Origin: Microvirga massiliensis
GTDB taxonomy: Bacteria > Pseudomonadota > Alphaproteobacteria > Rhizobiales > Beijerinckiaceae
Assembly (NCBI RefSeq): GCF_001006805.1
Contig: NZ_LN811367.1
Location: 100,710-164,709, forward strand
Length of the DNA: 64,000 bases
Direction of reading: 5' to 3'
Part shown: piece by piece, positions 19,968 to 28,678 of the stretch
Position numbering within the stretch: position 1 is the stretch's first letter
Layout of the letters: every line of letters begins with the position of its first letter
Notes under the pieces: generated by a model
The model's input: the letters and a program-made list of their open reading frames with translations, nothing else
The model's database searches: none
Told to the model about the DNA's origin: nothing
Position numbers and translations under genes: made by a program

Positions 19968-21181
19968 GGGTTGGCCCCGAATGGCTTGGCCTCGGCTGGC
20001 GTCGAAGCCTGCGTGGACTGCGATCCGGCGGCCATCTGCACGGGCCTGACGGGTGCCCCCGGGCGCACCCGGATCACGCCGTCGACGACGACCCGCTCTC
20101 CACCTTTCAGGCCGTCCTCGATGACCCAACCGGCGGCGACCTCGTGGCCGAGGCGGACCGGTCTGACCTCGGCGGTGTTGTTCTCGCCGACCACGTAGAC
20201 CGAAGGTCCCCGAGGTCCCTGGCTCACGGCCGGCTCGGGAACGACGATGGCGTCCGGGAGCGTTACGCCGCGGATTCGAACCCGCACGAACTGGCCGGGA
20301 AGGAGCACGCCATCGGGGTTCGGGAAGATGGCGCGGACCTGAATGGTGCCAGTCTGAGGATCGACGCGCTGTCCGGCGGCATCGATCTTGCCCGGATGCG
20401 GATAGATGGATCCGAGCCCGATCTGCAGGTCGATGACGAGATCCTGCGCCGTAAGCGGCTTCGTCCGCTTTTCGTTCAGCTTGCGGAACTCCTGCCCTTC
20501 TTCCTCAGTGAACGAGAAATTCACATAGGCGGGGTCGAGCTGCGTGATCGTGGTGAGAAGAGTCTGCTGCGCCTGGACGAGAGTACCGACCGTCGGCGAC
20601 TGGAGCGAGGTGACCCCGGCGGCCGGCGAATTGACGACGCTGTACTCGAGGTTGAGCTTCGCGCTCCTGATTTCCGCCTCGGCGAGCTGGACGCTGGCGC
20701 GCGCCTGATCGCGCTGGGCGGTAGCGTCCTCGAGCTGCCGTTCGGCCGCAACCTGCCGGCTGGCGAGCTCCTGCATCCGCGCGAAATTCTGCTCGGCCTG
20801 CCGCAGCGTCGCCTGCGCCTGCAGGAGTTGGGCTTCCGCCCGGCTGAGGGCCACCTCGAAGGGAGCTGGATCGATCCGGAACAAAACCTGATTCTGGGTG
20901 ACCCTTCCGCCCTCTTCGAATTCGCGCTTCAGCAGCACGCCGCTGACCTGGGGCCTTACCTCCACATCCCGAAAGCCGACGACGCGGCCGGCATATTCCA
21001 CGGGCAAGGGAACCTCGGCCGGCTGAGCGACGATGATGCCGACTTCCGGTGGCGGCCGGTTCGCCGGGGCCGTGGCGGTCTGGCTGGGTGCAGGTCCGCC
21101 GGACCTGCGGACCATGAAGAAATACGCTCCGGCGGCGACCACGGCGCCGATCAGGAGAATGACGACGAGGCGTTTGAACAA
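19964..21181 (-). CDS. RND efflux periplasmic adaptor (second system)
   Basis: 405 residues. Unlike the first adaptor it has an uncleaved N-terminal anchor (FKRLVVILLIGAVVAAGAYF) and no lipobox Cys. The lipoyl halves are RPQVSGVLLKREFEEGGRV and VNSPAAGVTSLQSPTVGTLV, separated by a long helical hairpin (AEAQLLQAQATLRQAEQN). The beta-barrel and membrane-proximal domains follow, ending in a Pro/Ala-rich tail. It is first in a two-gene operon with the pump at 16839-19967 (4-base overlap). No dedicated regulator is visible next to it, in contrast with the TetR-controlled first system. Confidence 0.95.
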   Translation of the reverse strand: MFKRLVVILLIGAVVAAGAYFFMVRRSGGPAPSQTATAPANRPPPEVGIIVAQPAEVPLPVEYAGRVVGFRDVEVRPQVSGVLLKREFEEGGRVTQNQVLFRIDPAPFEVALSRAEAQLLQAQATLRQAEQNFARMQELASRQVAAERQLEDATAQRDQARASVQLAEAEIRSAKLNLEYSVVNSPAAGVTSLQSPTVGTLVQAQQTLLTTITQLDPAYVNFSFTEEEGQEFRKLNEKRTKPLTAQDLVIDLQIGLGSIYPHPGKIDAAGQRVDPQTGTIQVRAIFPNPDGVLLPGQFVRVRIRGVTLPDAIVVPEPAVSQGPRGPSVYVVGENNTAEVRPVRLGHEVAAGWVIEDGLKGGERVVVDGVIRVRPGAPVRPVQMAAGSQSTQASTPAEAKPFGANP

Positions 21182-21771
21182 CGGGTCCTCACCACTTCAG
21201 CGACCGGGCCGCCCAGATGGACCTGCTCTATAATAGCGCCCCACCAGACCGGTGGAAGATTGTGGCTGCTCGTGAGATCGCTGGTGCGCTCTCGGGGAAG
21301 TGAAGCGCTTGGGAACGATGTTGGTTCCGACGGCCTTCATGCGCCCCGGTCTGCGAGCCGACGCAGCATTCCTCCGCAAGTCGGGAGGGGCGCGAACCCG
21401 AGGCAACAGGCCGTTCTACCGGGCAGGCTTGCAAGCGTGGCCGCTATCTTGCGGATCGTGCGAGACGTGGTGTCTTATTCTCGGCCCGCGCCGGGTGGAT
21501 GATGCAGAAGTTTTATCTCACCATTGCTTCCAGCCTCGTGAAGACGGCTCTCCGGTTCTGTTTCAACCTGCGAGGGCCTGTGAGCAGCTCGCGTTATCAG
21601 TGTTCGTTCGCGATGAGCCCGCAATACGCACAGCGATCGATTGAGGTAGAATGAAAGCGCTGGTTCCTCCTTCGGACCAAATTCCCGCCCATATCACATT
21701 CCTGACGCGGTGCTGGCCGTCATCGCGCCCTGATTCGCGCCAGCGGCCTGTGCAATACGAGGACATCACGC
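21182..21771. other. Upstream region of the second RND operon; no supported gene
   Basis: About 590 bases. The minus-strand promoter of the RND adaptor must lie near its lower end. I see no recognisable regulator gene, RNA or repeat here. Confidence 0.5.
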
Positions 21772-21981
21772 GTGCATCGGACGATTCTGGTCATTGCTTC
21801 GACGCTCCTGCTGATCGGACCCGGATGTGCCGTTTCGGGGCACATCGAATCGGCCACGATCACGAGTCGCAACGGGGAGATCGAGGTCAGCGGCGCTCGG
21901 GCAGCCGGCACGGTCGAGTGCCTTGCCGGACCCGGGCAGCAGCCATGTCATGTCAGCAGTGTTCACGAACGCACGCCTTGA
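21772..21981 (+). CDS. Possible small exported or lipid-anchored protein
   Basis: 69 residues with a hydrophobic N-terminus (MHRTILVIASTLLLIGPGC) that could be a signal peptide, followed by AVSGHIESATITSRNGEIEV. The Cys at residue 19 is in a poor lipobox context (G-P-G-C). There is no strong ribosome site, and I know no matching family. It is reported as possible only because of the signal-like start and its position beside the secretion locus. Confidence 0.3.
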   Translation: MHRTILVIASTLLLIGPGCAVSGHIESATITSRNGEIEVSGARAAGTVECLAGPGQQPCHVSSVHERTP

Positions 21982-22164
21982 AGCCTGTGCGACCCGCAGG
22001 AGAATGACGCCGAATGCGCCGTCGCCTCGATGCATTCCGGCCCTGTCTGAGCCACGTTCGATCGACATGCAGTGATCGGCCGCCGTCCGGCATGTGCCCC
22101 ACGGCATAGCAGGCACAAAGCTTGGCCATAATTTCGGCCCGGCTCCCTTCCTAAAGAATCACGC

Positions 22165-22416
22165 ATGAGAAGAATCGATTCGATCCTTTCGCATAACGAT
22201 CAATCCCTCGATCCGGACGATCTGCGCATTGCTGCGGACGCCTTCGAGGCTGCGCTTCCTGCCCTCGACGAAAGCATTCCCAATCCCCATGCAGCTCGCC
22301 AGAACCTGGCACGTTTCGTCATCGAGCGTGCGTTCCGGGGCGAACGCGACGCAGCCCGGCTGCATGCCGACGCGCTCGATTATGTCGGGGTAATCCGTCG
22401 GAAGTCGGTCGCATGA
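22165..22416 (+). CDS. Small conserved-type hypothetical protein
   Basis: 83 residues, soluble and mostly helical: DPDDLRIAADAFEAALPALDE followed by NPHAARQNLARFVIERAFRG and ARLHADALDYV. Its balanced composition and lack of low-complexity sequence suggest a real protein of a type common as hypothetical ORFs in Hyphomicrobiales. No catalytic or DNA-binding motif is visible. It stands alone, read rightward toward the secretion locus. Confidence 0.6.
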   Translation: MRRIDSILSHNDQSLDPDDLRIAADAFEAALPALDESIPNPHAARQNLARFVIERAFRGERDAARLHADALDYVGVIRRKSVA

Positions 22417-22743
22417 GGCACTGCGGATAGCACGTGGCGCCACCTGCTGTGTGACCATCATCACACATTCATGATGCGAACGGATGCCACCGCTCCTGAT
22501 ATTGCGAACCAACGGCTCGCCCAGATGATCACAATACGTACTCAAGCATCTCGACCGAGCAGGTTGCAGCGCGGCTATACCGATGACCAGATTGGAAATG
22601 GACACGTGAATAGCTGCGTGAGAGCGCAGACATGAGTTCGGCGATCTGCGCCTGAACGGCATGAGACGTTCGGTCTCCTAACCCATCGGGAACCCGGAGG
22701 GATGGCCCACGCGTTTCTTCGGAACTGGGTGTGGGAGAATCTG

Positions 22744-23337
22744 ATGCTGAAGAGTTCATGTCGCATGCTGGGCTTCGCCTCGATCGTCGGGTTGCTCTCC
22801 GGCGTTCCGACGGCTCTCGCCCAACAGGCGAGCCGCCCCTGGGTCGACCCTCCCTCGACCTTAGGCGCACCACCGGCAGCCAAGGATGCGCTCACACCGG
22901 CTCCCGAACTCGATCCCACTGTCACGAATGCCATTCCGCATCCCCCACCGAGGCCTGCTCCGGCGACCAGCCATGCCGTGCCCCACCCTGAGACGACGGC
23001 CCGCGCTCCGGAAAAATCCGAGCCCGATCACCAGGCGGCAGCTACGCGCGACGAGCAGGAAGCGCCCGCAAAGGATGAGCCCCGGAAGGCTGAAATCCGG
23101 AAACGTAGCGCCCGGGCTTCGAAAGATCAGCACCGCAATGCGCAGGCCGCGAAACGACAGGCATTCGCGCGGGAATCAGGCAGGGAACGGGCCCCCGATG
23201 GCGGAGCGGTCCTTGCCAATGGACTGGAGATCATGAATCTGCGGACGATTGAGCTCCCGGACGGCCGCCGTATTAGGATTCTGACCAAGCCGGACCCTGA
23301 GACAGTGCGCCGTGTTCTGGCTAGACCGGAGTTCTGA
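22744..23337 (+). CDS. Exported Pro/Ala-rich protein of unknown function
   Basis: 197 residues from the ATG at 22744 (GGGAG upstream). A signal peptide (CRMLGFASIVGLLSGVPTALA, cleavage before QQ) is followed by a proline-rich, probably disordered stretch (residues 30-85), a highly charged Lys/Arg/Glu segment (residues 90-140), and a compact end with LPDGRRIRILTKPDPETVRR. I recognise no domain. It lies 280 bases before the first acidic-repeat gene in the same direction. Its basic middle could in principle bind the acidic products, but that is speculation. Confidence 0.6.
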   Translation: MLKSSCRMLGFASIVGLLSGVPTALAQQASRPWVDPPSTLGAPPAAKDALTPAPELDPTVTNAIPHPPPRPAPATSHAVPHPETTARAPEKSEPDHQAAATRDEQEAPAKDEPRKAEIRKRSARASKDQHRNAQAAKRQAFARESGRERAPDGGAVLANGLEIMNLRTIELPDGRRIRILTKPDPETVRRVLARPEF

Positions 23338-23619
23338 GGATTCAGGACCAAGCGTTGTTGCTCGGCGGAGCACCGTCAGCGTTGAGGCTCGCCTGATCGG
23401 ACGTAGAAGCGCCAGCTACTGCATTTTCTCTTGGCCGACGTCGACAGTTATCCACAACCAATGAACAGCGTGGCCGATACGAAGTGCGTTTCGCCCGACC
23501 ACAAAGCGTAAGCCCTCAAGGCCGCTCGGTCGAAATCCCACCCGAACGGGCTAATCCACCCTACCGGAACGGGTCTCTGGAAGCCCCGGCCGACATGCTC
23601 ATGATAGAGGCAGGTGGCT

Positions 23620-24729
23620 ATGAGCATGGGGGGCCTGATGCATCCTGCCGACAAGGGCACTCGGGATCTGCTGCCTTTCATCCAGGACGATCCAGGGGAG
23701 ATCGTCACGGCCGAGACGGTGCCCGATGGCAGTCCTGCCTTGGCAAACGCAGTCTCGATCCCGGTAAAACCGTCCGTGGCGGGCCTGACCGCCGATCCGG
23801 GCCTTGTCGAAAACGACGGTCATAGCGGATCGGCGTCGGTTCCGATCAAGGCGCCGGCCTTTGCTTCCACTCTGTCTCAGACCCCGGACCCTGTCATTGG
23901 AGATTCCGAGCACATAGAGGTATCCGCTCCGTCGCTGACTCTGAACCTCAAGATCCCGAAGCCCCCGGCGGTCGCGCATCGCGGCGGGAGCGGCAACTCA
24001 GATCACCAGTATGATGAGGACGGGCAGGATGGGCATGACGGAGGTAACGGCCACGGAGGCGAAGATTCCGGCGCCGCCAGCAAACCGTCGGAGGCGACCG
24101 AATACACTCCCGGTGACGCCGGAGCGGCGTCCGAAGAGGACGACCACACTCACAGCATCGGCGTGACGCAAGTCGCCGAGGTCGACCAAGACGCGAGCAT
24201 CATCGTCCAGGGCTATGTTGGAGAGGTATGCGCACGCCTGCACATCGACCAGGACGTGACGATGGACCAGGATGTCGACATATCCTTCGCCATCGATGGT
24301 GACGGGCACTTCGACGTTCTGCTCGATCAGGACACGCGCATCAGCCAGGACGTCGACATCGATATCAGAATCCTCGATGTCGACGATGTGCTCCACGTCG
24401 ATGTCTTTCTGCGTGACTCGGTCGAGGTGGAACAGGACACGACACTCGGCCTGAGCATCACCGACGGGCCTCCCGGCGGAAACGTCGCGATTTCCCAGGA
24501 CATCGAGCTCGATCAGAATGTCGATATCGACATCGATATCGAGGACGAGCTGGAGGAGCACTACGGCATCACGGTGGCTGTCAATATACTGCAGGAGGCC
24601 GATACCGATCAGGATGCCGTCGTGGACATCGTGGACCACGATGGAGAGATCGACATGGACATCGAGGCCATCCAAACGGCGTTCGTCGACCAGGAAACTC
24701 TCGTGCGCATCGACTTCGCCCTGGCATAG
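23620..24729 (+). CDS. Acidic Gln-Asp repeat protein 1, putative T1SS substrate
   Basis: 369 residues from the ATG at 23620 (AGAGG, 9-base spacing); a GTG two codons earlier is possible. Residues 1-125 are of ordinary composition. Residues 125-180 are a Gly/Asp/His linker (DEDGQDGHDGGNGHGGEDSG). The C-terminal half is built of repeats in which Asp or Gln alternates with Val or Ile: DQDVTMDQDVDISFAIDGDG, DQDTRISQDVDIDIRI, SQDIELDQNVDIDIDIED. Such alternation fits beta strands with one acidic and one greasy face. There is no Sec signal. The end, DFALA, is the acidic-then-hydrophobic tail seen in many type I substrates. It belongs to no family I know. With the genes at 30743-31237 and 31748-32482 it forms a local family around a T1SS. 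A calcium-binding or matrix role is inference. Confidence 0.75.
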   Translation: MSMGGLMHPADKGTRDLLPFIQDDPGEIVTAETVPDGSPALANAVSIPVKPSVAGLTADPGLVENDGHSGSASVPIKAPAFASTLSQTPDPVIGDSEHIEVSAPSLTLNLKIPKPPAVAHRGGSGNSDHQYDEDGQDGHDGGNGHGGEDSGAASKPSEATEYTPGDAGAASEEDDHTHSIGVTQVAEVDQDASIIVQGYVGEVCARLHIDQDVTMDQDVDISFAIDGDGHFDVLLDQDTRISQDVDIDIRILDVDDVLHVDVFLRDSVEVEQDTTLGLSITDGPPGGNVAISQDIELDQNVDIDIDIEDELEEHYGITVAVNILQEADTDQDAVVDIVDHDGEIDMDIEAIQTAFVDQETLVRIDFALA

Positions 24730-25214
24730 GACATAGACGCTGTTGCGGACATGGCCAGTCGAAGCGGCCGTGAAACCAAACGACCCGGACAGGGACAAGG
24801 GCTGGGGAAGCGACGGTGTCGAAAGGACCGCCCCATTTGCCGGCTCACTTAGAGAGTGGGCACTTACCTCGACTTTCCAATGATCCTCGCGCCCGTATTG
24901 CGCTTGGCTTGATCCGCCTCGTCGGACACACGGGCGACAGCTCCCGGCTGTCCATCAGGGGCGGCTCGAATTCTTCGTTCGCTCGCACGGCTATCAACAG
25001 TTTTCGCAATCGCGACTTTGGCCACTCGATGCACTAAAGCGGGATTACATGGGAAAGAAAATTCCGCTCCCAAGTCACTCTGTGATCATGATCTTTCGGG
25101 AGGTCGATTTGCGCTTCCGGGATCCTACTCGGATGACTCTTGCCCGCGAGCGGTACACTTTCGTCGACGAAGAGTTGAGACCAGTTCCGTTACGGCCAAT
25201 CCTATGTTAAACGC
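24730..25214. other. Intergenic stretch with no supported gene
   Basis: Between the first acidic-repeat gene and the regulator promoter. It is visibly less GC-rich than its surroundings toward 24990-25210. I see no reading frame with a convincing start, and no clear terminator hairpin followed by T residues. Confidence 0.45.
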
Positions 25215-25247
25215 TTGACACAGGCGGGGCTTAGTCCCCGTTATAAT
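25215..25247 (+). promoter_or_regulatory. Possible sigma70-like promoter with a hairpin in its spacer
   Basis: A perfect TTGACA (25215-25220) and a perfect TATAAT (25242-25247) are separated by 21 bases, four more than ideal. The spacer holds the inverted repeat CGGGG-cttagt-CCCCG (25225-25240), which looks like an operator. The start codon of the LuxR-type regulator is about 190 bases downstream. The long spacing suggests a weak promoter that needs an activator, or a chance match. Confidence 0.4.
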
Positions 25248-25438
25248 GGGCGATGCTCGGTTGTCGGGAGCGGAGCATCTCAGGAAGGGAGGAGCTTTCC
25301 CGATCTATTTTTGAAATTTTTTTGTCCGGCTTAGCGCCCTATTGTCGATCCCATTACACATGGCAAAGTACTTGCTGTTACCGCCAGAAGGCGACGCTCC
25401 GCCGGACACGATCGCTTCGACAGACCAAGGGGGTCTCC

Positions 25439-26263
25439 ATGTCGCCAGATCGTGTAGAAGAGGAAACCCGCGACGCCATAATCCTTATCGACGATGAGCC
25501 ATTCACCCAGGAATGCGTGATGGAAGCCCTTCGGGGCTCCTTTCCACAGGCCTCAATGATTGGTATCTCGTCGATCGAAGATCTCTATCCTCCAGATGGG
25601 ATGAGCGTCTCGCTAGTGCTCATCAACGCGAAAGCCCGTCCACTCGTCGGGGAAGCCCTTGCCGGCGAAATTAAGCTCATCACCCGCCAATTCCCGAAAA
25701 CGCCCGTCGTTCTGATCTCGATCCAGGATGACGATGCCGCCATCTGTGATGCGATCGCCGCAGGCGCTCAAGGCGTGATACCGGTCACGGTGTCTCTCAG
25801 GATTGCCGTTGCGGCCCTACACTTGGTTATAGCCGGCGGGACCTATTATCCCCGTCCGGTTCTGAACCAGGTTCCCCTGCACAATGGGATGGAGGCGAAC
25901 GGTCATGCCGATGCGCACGACTCCTCGCCGATCTCGTCACTCTCGTCCGTGCCGCTGACGATCGGAGGGACGGGTTCACCTATTGCTGCGAACCACGATG
26001 GTGGTCCTCCGATGGCGCTTCGGACCAACGGCTCTCCGGTCAACTTCACGAATCGGGAAGCGGAGGTCCTGGCGGCACTGCAAAGAGGGCGTTCCAACAA
26101 GTGGATCGCCAACCACCTTAACCTGTCCCAGAATACCATCAAGGTTCATATCCGACACATCATGCGCAAGCTGCATGCAACCAACCGCACCGAGGCCGTG
26201 ATCCTGTCTCAGCGTTTCAGGTCCGATCTGCATCAACGGTCAGAGAACCCCGTCCATGCATAG
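25439..26263 (+). CDS. LuxR/CsgD-like response regulator with a degenerate receiver
   Basis: 274 residues from the ATG at 25439, after an AAGGGGG ribosome site. Residues 12-135 resemble a receiver domain (AIILIDDEPFTQECV, with acidic pair D18-D19), but the phosphoacceptor position is Asn63 (VLINAK) and the conserved switch Lys is missing (GAQGVIPVTV). A long linker follows (about residues 140-200). Then comes a complete LuxR helix-turn-helix: FTNREAEVLAALQRGRSNKW, IANHLNLSQNTIKVHI, HIMRKLHATNRTEAVI. Regulators with pseudo-receivers, such as CsgD and VpsT, respond to something other than phosphorylation and switch on extracellular matrix genes. The position between the acidic-repeat genes and the T1SS operon suggests it controls that locus. 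It ends in TAG. Confidence 0.88.
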   Translation: MSPDRVEEETRDAIILIDDEPFTQECVMEALRGSFPQASMIGISSIEDLYPPDGMSVSLVLINAKARPLVGEALAGEIKLITRQFPKTPVVLISIQDDDAAICDAIAAGAQGVIPVTVSLRIAVAALHLVIAGGTYYPRPVLNQVPLHNGMEANGHADAHDSSPISSLSSVPLTIGGTGSPIAANHDGGPPMALRTNGSPVNFTNREAEVLAALQRGRSNKWIANHLNLSQNTIKVHIRHIMRKLHATNRTEAVILSQRFRSDLHQRSENPVHA

Positions 26264-26413
26264 AGCATGATCCGAAATCGGGGAACGGTCACCCAGCCCG
26301 ATCGTACTCGGACAAACTTTGGGATTCAGAGAGGTGGGGAACCGGTCCTCCGATAGACCGTGCTTGGGCCAGGAACCAAGGCTGTCGCGATTCGACCCTG
26401 ACGCGACAGCGCT

Positions 26414-27319
26414 CTACGGTCCGAACAGAGCGGCGGCGGCTTCCGGGCGCGCATAGAGCTTGCCGCTCCCATGGCCGAGCCCTGAGATCTCCAGAAGCGA
26501 CCACCCGAAATCCCAGCCCTCGGCCGCAGCGCTGGCCTGCCCGAGTTCGAAGACAGTGTGGCCTCGCTCATAGCGCGTCGAGCCCTGACGCTCCGCGCCT
26601 GGGCTCTTGTCGAGGCCCTCCCGCTTGATGTCGCGACTGGCCAGCAGGATGACGATCGAAGATTCCAGATACCGTTCGCGATCGGCCTCATCCACGATGG
26701 TCAAGCCCCCGAGGCCGTAAGGATATTTGCGGTCCCAGGCCGGGACCACATAGCTGCCGGGATTGGCCAGCACGATCCGGCGCGCCCGGTTCGGAAAGAA
26801 GGCCGCGAACCGGCCCAGGAACTGCGCTCCGGCCGAGTGGCCGATGAGGGAATAGTCCATCGCCGGACGCCCTTCCTCGGCGCGAAGCGCATCGATCAGC
26901 TCTAGCACCAGCTGTCCGGTTCGCTCGTCTCTCGGTTTGAGGCGGAAGCGCTTGCGGCCGTTCTCTTGGATGAGGTCGCCGAGACCTCCGAACTGATAAG
27001 ACCAGCGCGGGAATCGATCCTCATCAAAAAGGGGGGCGACCAGAAGTGCACAACCCGCCCGCGCCAGAGGCACGGCATTGTCGCGGGCGAGCTGCGGGTT
27101 GCGATCCGACCCGTGGAAGACCACAACGAGGGGCCCGTCCCTATAGCAATCCGGCTTGTAGGCTTGGACGTGCCAGGTCATTTCTTCGACCTGCACGTCC
27201 CGTTCCGACTTGCCGGTCGCGAAGGGCTCGCTTCGCAGCGGCGAAGACATGGCCGCCAAAGCAGCCGCCAAGCATATCCCGCGAAGGCCGGATCTCACCC
27301 ATGAGATTCCGAAACCCAT
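26414..27319 (-). CDS. Exported alpha/beta hydrolase, last gene of the T1SS operon
   Basis: 301 residues. An N-terminal signal (GLRGICLAAALAAMSSPLRS) is followed by an alpha/beta-hydrolase core: LVVVFHGSDRN (oxyanion strand), the nucleophile elbow SLIGHSAGAQFL, and a late LEISGLGHGSGK that supplies the catalytic His. The arrangement resembles esterases or PHB-depolymerase-like enzymes; the substrate is unknown. Its start lies 3 bases after the HlyD stop, so it is translated with the secretion genes. A hydrolase encoded with a T1SS might process the exported polymer or the envelope. It is convergent with the LuxR-type gene, with 150 bases between them. Confidence 0.8.
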   Translation of the reverse strand: MGFGISWVRSGLRGICLAAALAAMSSPLRSEPFATGKSERDVQVEEMTWHVQAYKPDCYRDGPLVVVFHGSDRNPQLARDNAVPLARAGCALLVAPLFDEDRFPRWSYQFGGLGDLIQENGRKRFRLKPRDERTGQLVLELIDALRAEEGRPAMDYSLIGHSAGAQFLGRFAAFFPNRARRIVLANPGSYVVPAWDRKYPYGLGGLTIVDEADRERYLESSIVILLASRDIKREGLDKSPGAERQGSTRYERGHTVFELGQASAAAEGWDFGWSLLEISGLGHGSGKLYARPEAAAALFGP

Positions 27320-27322
27320 GCC

Positions 27323-28678
27323 TCAATCCTCGCGAAAGGCCCTGTTGAAGCTGTCGAGGATCGGACGCAGCACATAATGAGCGACGGTGAACTCACCCGT
27401 CTTGATCAGGATCTCGACCGGCATTCCCGGCACGATCTCCACCTCTGGGAGCTCTCGAAGAGAGGCTGCGTCGATCCGAACGCGAGCGGTATAGAAGGCG
27501 CGCTGCGTCTCCTTGTCGACGATGCGATCGGCGGCGACATAAGTGAGCACGCCATCGACGGGTGGCACCCGGCGGTGCTTGTAGGACAGGAGCCGGACGC
27601 GGGCCTCGAGCCCGGGACGCACCAGGTCGATATCCTCCGGCTTCACCTGGGCGGTCACGATCAGGCGATCCTGGCGCGGAACGAGGTCCATCAGGGGCTC
27701 ACCGGCGGCCACGACCCCGCGCGGGGTGTGGATCCGCAGGTCCGTGATGGTACCGGCCTCTGGGGCGCGAACTTCAGTTCGGGCGAGCACGTCGTTTGCA
27801 GCCTGAAGGCGTTCGAAGAGCTGGAAGATTTGGGCCTGGGTCTCGCGCAGACTCTGGGCAACTTCGGAATACAGATCGCTTTCCAGCTTGAGAATCATCG
27901 CCTCGGATTCTCCGATGGACTGCTCCGCTCGCGCGATCTGGGCGAGCGTATCGCCGCGTCGCCCGTCGATCTCCGCTTGCTCGCGCTCGAGCTGCAGGAG
28001 TCGCGGGCGAGTCTGCAGCCCCTTGCTGACCAGCGGCGCGATGCCGGCGATCTCCTCCTTGATGATCGCTGCACGCTTCGTGGCCGCCTCCAGTTGGGAA
28101 TGCAGCCCGACGATCTCCCGCTCCGTCTGCGCCTTACGTTGCCGAATGACTTCGATCCGCGACTCCTGGAGCCTGCGGCGGGTATCGAAGATCTTGATCT
28201 GGCCGCTCATGATCTCCGTCAGGGCAGGATCTTGCGAGAGAGCTTCCCTGAGCGGCAGCGGGAACGCAATCGTCTCGCGCGCGTCGCGCTCCGCCAGCAG
28301 GCGGGCCTCCCGGACTTGCGCATCCCAGAGCTGCCCCTGCAGGACCTGGACGGCAGCACGGGCCCTGGTGTCGTCGAGGCGGACGAGAGTCTGCCCGGCG
28401 GCCACCTCGTCGCCATCCTTCACGAGGATCTGCGCGATGATGCCGCCCTCCAGATGCTGGATGGTCTTGCGGCTCGACTCCGCCTCGATGGCTCCACCCG
28501 CGATCGCGGCACTTTCCAGGGGAGCCCGTATCGCCCATACACCGAAACCGATCACGAAGACTCCGACGATGCTGAATGCACTCACGGCGAGCAGACGCAG
28601 ACGCCGGAACGGTGTGCCCGAGGGTGGGGGCAGAACGACGGCAAGGTCGTGAGCGAGACTGTATTTCGAGGCTGTCAT
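27323..28678 (-). CDS. Type I secretion membrane fusion protein (HlyD/PrtE family)
   Basis: 451 residues, the usual length for T1SS adaptors. A short cytoplasmic tail and one membrane helix (LLAVSAFSIVGVFVIGFGVW) are followed by the lipoyl half ESSRKTIQHLEGGIIAQILV, a long coiled coil (about residues 110-290), the returning half RAPEAGTITDLRIHTPRG, and the beta barrel with the typical HlyD end EIVPGMPVEILIKTGEFTV. It bridges the ABC exporter to TolC. Its start overlaps the ABC gene stop by four bases, and the hydrolase gene follows 3 bases later. No TolC is encoded in the window. Confidence 0.95.
   Translation of the reverse strand: MTASKYSLAHDLAVVLPPPSGTPFRRLRLLAVSAFSIVGVFVIGFGVWAIRAPLESAAIAGGAIEAESSRKTIQHLEGGIIAQILVKDGDEVAAGQTLVRLDDTRARAAVQVLQGQLWDAQVREARLLAERDARETIAFPLPLREALSQDPALTEIMSGQIKIFDTRRRLQESRIEVIRQRKAQTEREIVGLHSQLEAATKRAAIIKEEIAGIAPLVSKGLQTRPRLLQLEREQAEIDGRRGDTLAQIARAEQSIGESEAMILKLESDLYSEVAQSLRETQAQIFQLFERLQAANDVLARTEVRAPEAGTITDLRIHTPRGVVAAGEPLMDLVPRQDRLIVTAQVKPEDIDLVRPGLEARVRLLSYKHRRVPPVDGVLTYVAADRIVDKETQRAFYTARVRIDAASLRELPEVEIVPGMPVEILIKTGEFTVAHYVLRPILDSFNRAFRED

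Noticed and set aside
23998..24798. Minus-strand frame rich in Val, Leu, Ile and Asp opposite acidic-repeat gene 1
   Set aside because: Same antisense effect; no ribosome site and no recognisable protein.
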